In this document: positions 5,884 to 9,260 of the stretch, piece after piece
Position numbering within the stretch: the first letter of the stretch is position 1
How the letters are laid out: each line of letters opens with the position of its first letter
NCBI GenBank assembly: GCA_051952955.1
Contig: JBQCJG010000033.1
Coordinates: 1-9,260 of the forward strand
From: Lysobacter_I sp051952955
Lineage (GTDB): Bacteria > Pseudomonadota > Gammaproteobacteria > Xanthomonadales > Xanthomonadaceae
DNA: 9,260 nucleotides
Direction: 5' to 3'
Notes under the pieces: generated by a model
Seen by the model: only the letters and a program-made list of their open reading frames with translations
What the model was told of the DNA's origin: nothing
Databases searched by the model: none
Program-made: the position numbers and the translations under genes

Positions 5884-7248
5884 ATGTCCAGTCCCAGCCA
5901 CGTCGCCGATACGCCCGTCACCGACCGCGACCAGCTGGTGGCGACCCTCGCCTCGGGCGAGAAGCCGAAGGCCGACTGGCGCATCGGCACCGAACACGAG
6001 AAGTTCGGCTTCCGCACCGACGATCTGCGGCCGCCGACGTTCGACGGCGAGCGCGGCATCGAGGCGCTGCTCGACGGCATGACCCGCTTCGGCTGGACGC
6101 CCGCGCCGGAGCACGGCCGCACCATCGCGCTGGTCCGCGACAGCGCGTCGGTGACGCTGGAACCGGCAGGCCAGCTCGAACTCTCCGGCGCGCCGCTGGA
6201 GACCATCCACCAGACGCACGACGAGATCGCGACCCACCTCGACGAAGTGAAGGCCGTCGCCGATCCGATGGGCCTGGGCTTCCTCGGCATGGGTTTCCAG
6301 CCGAAATGGCGCCGCGACGAGATGCCGTGGATGCCGAAGGGGCGGTACAAGATCATGCGCGCCTACATGCCGAAGGTCGGCCACCTCGGCCTCGACATGA
6401 TGACCCGCACGTGCACCGTGCAGGTCAACCTCGATTACGCCAGCGAAGCGGACATGGCGAAGAAGTTCCGCGTGTCGCTGGCGCTGCAGCCGATCGCGAC
6501 CGCGCTGTTCGCCGACTCGCCCTTCACCGAAGGCAAGCCCAACGGCTACCGCAGCTACCGCTCGCACATCTGGACCGATACCGATCCCGATCGCACCGGC
6601 ATGCTCGACTTCGTGTTCGAGGACGGCTTCGGCTACGAGCGCTACGTCGACTACCTGCTCGACGTGCCGATGTACTTCTCGTACCGCAACGGCGAATACG
6701 TCGACGCCAGCGGCCAGAGCTTCCGCGACTTCCTCGCCGGCAAACTGCCTGCGCTGCCCGGCGCGCTGCCGACGCTGCGCGACTGGTCCGACCACATGAC
6801 CACCGCCTTCCCCGAGGTGCGGCTGAAGAAGTACCTCGAGATGCGCGGCGCCGACAGCGGCCCGCTCGATCGCCTGTGCGCGCTGCCGGCGTTCTGGGTC
6901 GGCCTGCTGTACGACGAGACCGCGCTCGACGCCGCATGGGACCTCGTGAAGGACTTCACGCTGGCCGAACGCCACGCCCTGCGCGACGGCGTGCCGAAGC
7001 ACGCGCTCGCCCTGCCCTTCCGCAACGGCACCGCACGCGACCTCGCCCGCGAAGCGGTGAAGATCGCCGCCGAAGGCCTGCGCCGCCGCGCCCGCCTCGA
7101 CGCGAACGGCACCGACGAATCCCGCTACCTCGACCCGATCGCCGCCATCGCCGAATCCGGCGAGACCGCCGCCGACCGCAAGCTCGCCCTCTACCGCGAT
7201 GCCTGGGGCGGCGACATCGACCGCGTGTTCCGCGCGTTCGCGTACTGA
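5884..7248 (+). CDS. gshA: Glutamate-cysteine ligase, plant/proteobacterial type
   Basis: This 454-aa cytoplasmic enzyme joins L-glutamate and L-cysteine with ATP to make gamma-glutamylcysteine, the first and rate-limiting step of glutathione synthesis. It is the GCS2 class 3 enzyme shared by plants and many proteobacteria, not the E. coli type. Visible conserved blocks are DWRIGTEHEKFGF (31-43), LEPAGQLELSGAPLETIHQT (92-111), GFLGMGFQPKWRR (132-144), PKGRYKIMRAYMPKVG (151-166), RTCTVQVNLDY (175-185), NGYRSYRSHIWTDTD (220-234), EVRLKKYLEMRGAD (311-324), RLCALPAFWVGLLYDE (330-345) and the terminal WGGDIDRVFRAFAY. I prefer ATG 5884, which has GGAAG upstream; ATG 5872, four codons earlier, is possible. 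Only two cysteines are present, C177 and C332. It is divergent from oppA and followed by a hairpin, so probably monocistronic. Confidence 0.95.
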   Translation: MSSPSHVADTPVTDRDQLVATLASGEKPKADWRIGTEHEKFGFRTDDLRPPTFDGERGIEALLDGMTRFGWTPAPEHGRTIALVRDSASVTLEPAGQLELSGAPLETIHQTHDEIATHLDEVKAVADPMGLGFLGMGFQPKWRRDEMPWMPKGRYKIMRAYMPKVGHLGLDMMTRTCTVQVNLDYASEADMAKKFRVSLALQPIATALFADSPFTEGKPNGYRSYRSHIWTDTDPDRTGMLDFVFEDGFGYERYVDYLLDVPMYFSYRNGEYVDASGQSFRDFLAGKLPALPGALPTLRDWSDHMTTAFPEVRLKKYLEMRGADSGPLDRLCALPAFWVGLLYDETALDAAWDLVKDFTLAERHALRDGVPKHALALPFRNGTARDLAREAVKIAAEGLRRRARLDANGTDESRYLDPIAAIAESGETAADRKLALYRDAWGGDIDRVFRAFAY

Positions 7249-7257
7249 CGGCGGCGT

Positions 7258-7279
7258 CGCCCGCGGTCGTCCGCGGGCG
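7258..7279 (+). terminator. Hairpin after gshA
   Basis: CGCCCGCGG (7258-7266) pairs perfectly with 7271-7279 around a TCGT loop, 9 nt after the gshA stop. No long T-run follows, only CTTT further on at about 7288-7291. It is a likely 3' end structure for gshA and separates it from ppc. Between 7280 and 7392 I see no convincing promoter, although ppc needs one; TACCCT at 7387-7392 is a weak -10 candidate. Confidence 0.5.
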
Positions 7280-7393
7280 GAATGCAGCTTTCGCGCGACC
7301 TCGCGTGCCGCATCGGGCACATTCCGCGGCCGCGCCGGCAGATCGCCCTGCACACGAATACATGGCCGCGGAGGCCCGGGGTTGTGTACCCTC

Positions 7394-7427
7394 GGAGGTT
7401 CGCACCCCCACTGCGAGCCCCGTGATG
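7394..7427 (+). promoter_or_regulatory. ppc ribosome binding site with intervening hairpin
   Basis: A strong GGAGG (7394-7398) lies 26 nt before the ppc ATG (7425), too far for normal use, and no better site is nearer. Between them TTCGCA (7399-7404) can pair with TGCGAG (7412-7417) around a CCCCCAC loop, 6 bp including one G-U. If folded, the effective distance from GGAGG to ATG falls to 7 nt, the usual optimum. Two more G-C pairs (7397-7398 with 7418-7419) could extend the stem and bury part of the GGAGG. Phage T4 gene 38 is a known case of a hairpin bridging such a gap. Confidence 0.45.
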
Positions 7428-9260
7428 CGCGTCCGCGAGACCCTCGAATTCGCCGAGACCGATACCCTGCTGCGCGACGACGTGCGCCGGCTGGGGGCGA
7501 TGGTCGGCGAGATGCTGGCCGAACAGGTGTCGGCCGAACTGCTGGACCAGGTCGACTCGGTGCGCCTCGCCGCGATCGACCGCCGCGAGCGCGGCGAAGG
7601 CGTCGACGCGCTGGCCGACCGGCTGGCCGCGGTGCCGCTGGCGGACGCCGCGGCGCTGGTCCGCGCCTTCACCGCGTACTTCGGCGCGGTCAACCTGGCG
7701 GAACGCGTGCACCGCATCCGTCGCCGCCGCGACTACCAGCGCCGCACCGACGATCCGCAGCCCGGTGGACTCGCGGCTGTGCTGGCGTCGCTGCGCGACG
7801 ACGGCATGACCCTCGACGAACTGCAGGCGCTGCTGCCGCGCCTGCGGATCGAGCCCGTGTTCACCGCGCATCCGACCGAGGCGGTGCGCCGCGCGCTGCT
7901 GCGGAAGGAACGCACGATCGTCGAGCGCCTGATCGCCGACATCGACCGCCAGCGCACGCCGGCCGAACGCGGCGCGGACACCGCGCGCATCCGCCAGGCG
8001 CTGACCGCGACGTGGCAGACCGCCGACGCGCCACCGCAACGGCCCACGGTGTCGGACGAGGTCGACCACATCGGCTTCTACCTGCATTCGGTGCTGTTCC
8101 GCGCGCTGCCGGTGTTCTACGAAGCCTTCGCCGAAGCGGTGCAGACCGTGTACGGCGACACGATCGACTTGCCGCCGCTGCTGCGCTTCGGCACGTGGGT
8201 CGGTGGCGACATGGACGGCAATCCGAACGTCGGCGCCGACACCATCCGCGCGGCGCTGGCGGCGCAGCGCACCAGCGTGCTGAACAACTACCGCGGCGAC
8301 CTGCACGCGCTGGGCGAGATCCTCACCCAGAGCCGCGGCCGCATCGGCGTGGACGACGCGATCGAGGCGCGCATCGCGGACTACACCGCGCTGCTGCCCG
8401 AGGTCGCGGCGCGGCTGAGTCCGCGGCTCACCGACATGCCGTACCGGCAGCTGATCAACCTGATGCGCGGACGGCTGGCGGCGACGCAGGCCGGCGGACA
8501 GGGCGCCTACGCCAGCGCGGACGAGCTCATCGCCGACCTGCAGGCGATCGACGCCAGCCTGCGCCACCACCGCGGCGAGCACGCCGGCCGCTTCGCGCTG
8601 CAGCGCGTGCTGTGGCGCGTGCGCACGTTCGGCTTCCACCTCGCCACGCTCGACCTGCGCCAGGATTCCGGCACCCACGACGCGGCGCTGGCGGCGCTGC
8701 TGCACGACGAGGGCTGGGCCGCGCGACCGGTCGGCGAACGCGTCGACCGCCTGCACGCGCTGATCGACGATCCCGCCACCGCCGACGCGGCCGCAGCCGG
8801 CGCGCAGTCGACGCTCGCGGTGATGCGCACCGTGCGTGAACTGCGCGGCAGCCACGGCGCGCACGCGTTCGGGCCGTACATCATCAGCATGAGCCGCAGC
8901 GCCGCCGACGCGCTGGCGGTGCTGGCGCTGGCGCGGGTCGCCGGCTGCATGGAAGAGGGCCAGGTGCCGCTGGACGTCGCGCCGCTGTTCGAGACCATCG
9001 ACGACCTGCGCGCCGCGCCCGAGGTGATGCGCGCGCTGTTCGACGATCCCGTGTATCGCCGCCACCTCGACGCGCGCGGCGGACAGCAGACGGTGATGCT
9101 CGGCTACTCCGACAGCGCGAAGGACGGCGGCCTGCTGGCCTCGCGCTGGTCGCTGCAGCGCACGCAGGTGGAACTGCTGGAACTCTCGCAGCAGGCCGGC
9201 GTGCGCATCGTGTTCTTCCACGGCCGCGGCGGGTCGGTCAGCCGCGGCGGCGGCAAGACC
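7425..9260 (+). CDS. ppc: Phosphoenolpyruvate carboxylase, N-terminal 612 residues
   Basis: This enzyme adds bicarbonate to phosphoenolpyruvate to give oxaloacetate and phosphate, refilling the TCA cycle. The frame is open from ATG 7425 to the window edge with no stop, so the 3' part is outside; E. coli PEPC has 883 aa, so roughly two thirds is present. Catalytic landmarks are visible: FTAHPTE (146-152) with H149 matching E. coli H138, FGTWVGGDMDGNPN (about 255-268), TLDLRQDSGTHD, FGPYIISMSRS, GYSDSAKDGG (560-569) with K566 matching K546, and FHGRGGSVSRGGG (598-610) with R601 and R607 matching R581 and R587. GTG 7422 directly before the ATG is an alternative start. The start lacks a normally placed Shine-Dalgarno. 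The allosteric aspartate-site residues lie in the missing C-terminal part. Confidence 0.96.
   Translation, partial: MRVRETLEFAETDTLLRDDVRRLGAMVGEMLAEQVSAELLDQVDSVRLAAIDRRERGEGVDALADRLAAVPLADAAALVRAFTAYFGAVNLAERVHRIRRRRDYQRRTDDPQPGGLAAVLASLRDDGMTLDELQALLPRLRIEPVFTAHPTEAVRRALLRKERTIVERLIADIDRQRTPAERGADTARIRQALTATWQTADAPPQRPTVSDEVDHIGFYLHSVLFRALPVFYEAFAEAVQTVYGDTIDLPPLLRFGTWVGGDMDGNPNVGADTIRAALAAQRTSVLNNYRGDLHALGEILTQSRGRIGVDDAIEARIADYTALLPEVAARLSPRLTDMPYRQLINLMRGRLAATQAGGQGAYASADELIADLQAIDASLRHHRGEHAGRFALQRVLWRVRTFGFHLATLDLRQDSGTHDAALAALLHDEGWAARPVGERVDRLHALIDDPATADAAAAGAQSTLAVMRTVRELRGSHGAHAFGPYIISMSRSAADALAVLALARVAGCMEEGQVPLDVAPLFETIDDLRAAPEVMRALFDDPVYRRHLDARGGQQTVMLGYSDSAKDGGLLASRWSLQRTQVELLELSQQAGVRIVFFHGRGGSVSRGGGKT

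Noticed and set aside
4088..6082. A 664-codon plus-strand open frame opposite oppA
   Set aside because: It is antisense to a well-supported binding protein, has Arg-rich composition and no recognisable domain, and overlaps the gshA start in another frame.
2412..6356. A single 1314-codon minus-strand open frame ending in oppB
   Set aside because: Only its last 310 codons (from 3344) have family sequence. The rest is Arg/Ala/Gly-rich shadow translation across VIT, oppA and the antisense of gshA, a result of few stop codons in GC-rich DNA.
7191..9221. A 676-codon minus-strand open frame opposite ppc
   Set aside because: Its translation is His/Arg/Val/Gln-rich low-complexity sequence typical of antisense to GC-rich genes, while the plus strand encodes an unmistakable PEP carboxylase.
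1..9260. Mobile elements, CRISPR arrays, tRNA/rRNA genes, phage or toxin-antitoxin genes
   Set aside because: I saw no transposase or integrase motifs, no terminal or spaced direct repeats, and no tRNA-like cloverleaf with CCA end on reading either strand by eye; a tRNA or covariance-model search was not possible here.

Overview
The window is about 9.3 kb of very GC-rich bacterial chromosome with strong G/C third-position bias. Gene content suggests a gammaproteobacterium of the Xanthomonadaceae/Lysobacteraceae (Lysobacter, Luteimonas or Xanthomonas type). The reasons are the cytochrome c4 gene divergent from engB, a plant-type (class 3) glutamate-cysteine ligase, and a proteobacterial PEP carboxylase. 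This placement rests on family knowledge and overall look, not on a database search. Nothing marks a prophage, insertion sequence, integron, CRISPR array or RNA gene. Most of the window is chromosomal housekeeping DNA.

Layout. Positions 71-865 (minus) encode a secreted diheme cytochrome c4. It is divergent from engB (988-1608, plus), an essential ribosome-assembly GTPase, and the 122-bp gap holds a near-consensus sigma70 promoter for the cytochrome. After a hairpin comes an unrecognised cysteine-free 195-aa protein (1784-2371, plus) with a clear Shine-Dalgarno. It converges on a minus-strand cluster across a perfect 11-bp stem hairpin. That cluster, in transcription order, is a periplasmic peptide-binding protein (4157-5743, oppA type), a VIT/CCC1-family metal transporter (3341-4039) and an OppB-type permease (2412-3344). 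The VIT stop and the oppB start overlap as ATGA. Divergent from it is gshA (5884-7248, plus), then a hairpin, then ppc (7425 to the window edge, plus), of which the first 612 codons are present.

How the genes relate. The cytochrome (respiratory electron transfer), EngB (50S assembly), GshA (first step of glutathione synthesis) and PEP carboxylase (anaplerotic oxaloacetate) are independent core functions. The unusual part is the minus-strand cluster: a peptide uptake system reduced locally to one binding protein and one permease, with no second permease or ATPase, and with a predicted iron/manganese transporter gene between its two parts. A GAATGA tandem repeat resembling part of a Fur site lies upstream of the VIT gene. 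A second point of interest is the ppc leader, where a strong GGAGG sits 26 nt from the start codon and a 6-8 bp hairpin could shorten that gap to about 7 nt. No gene-free stretch exceeds 180 bases; the gaps are 866-987, 1609-1783, 2372-2411, 4040-4156, 5744-5883 and 7249-7424.
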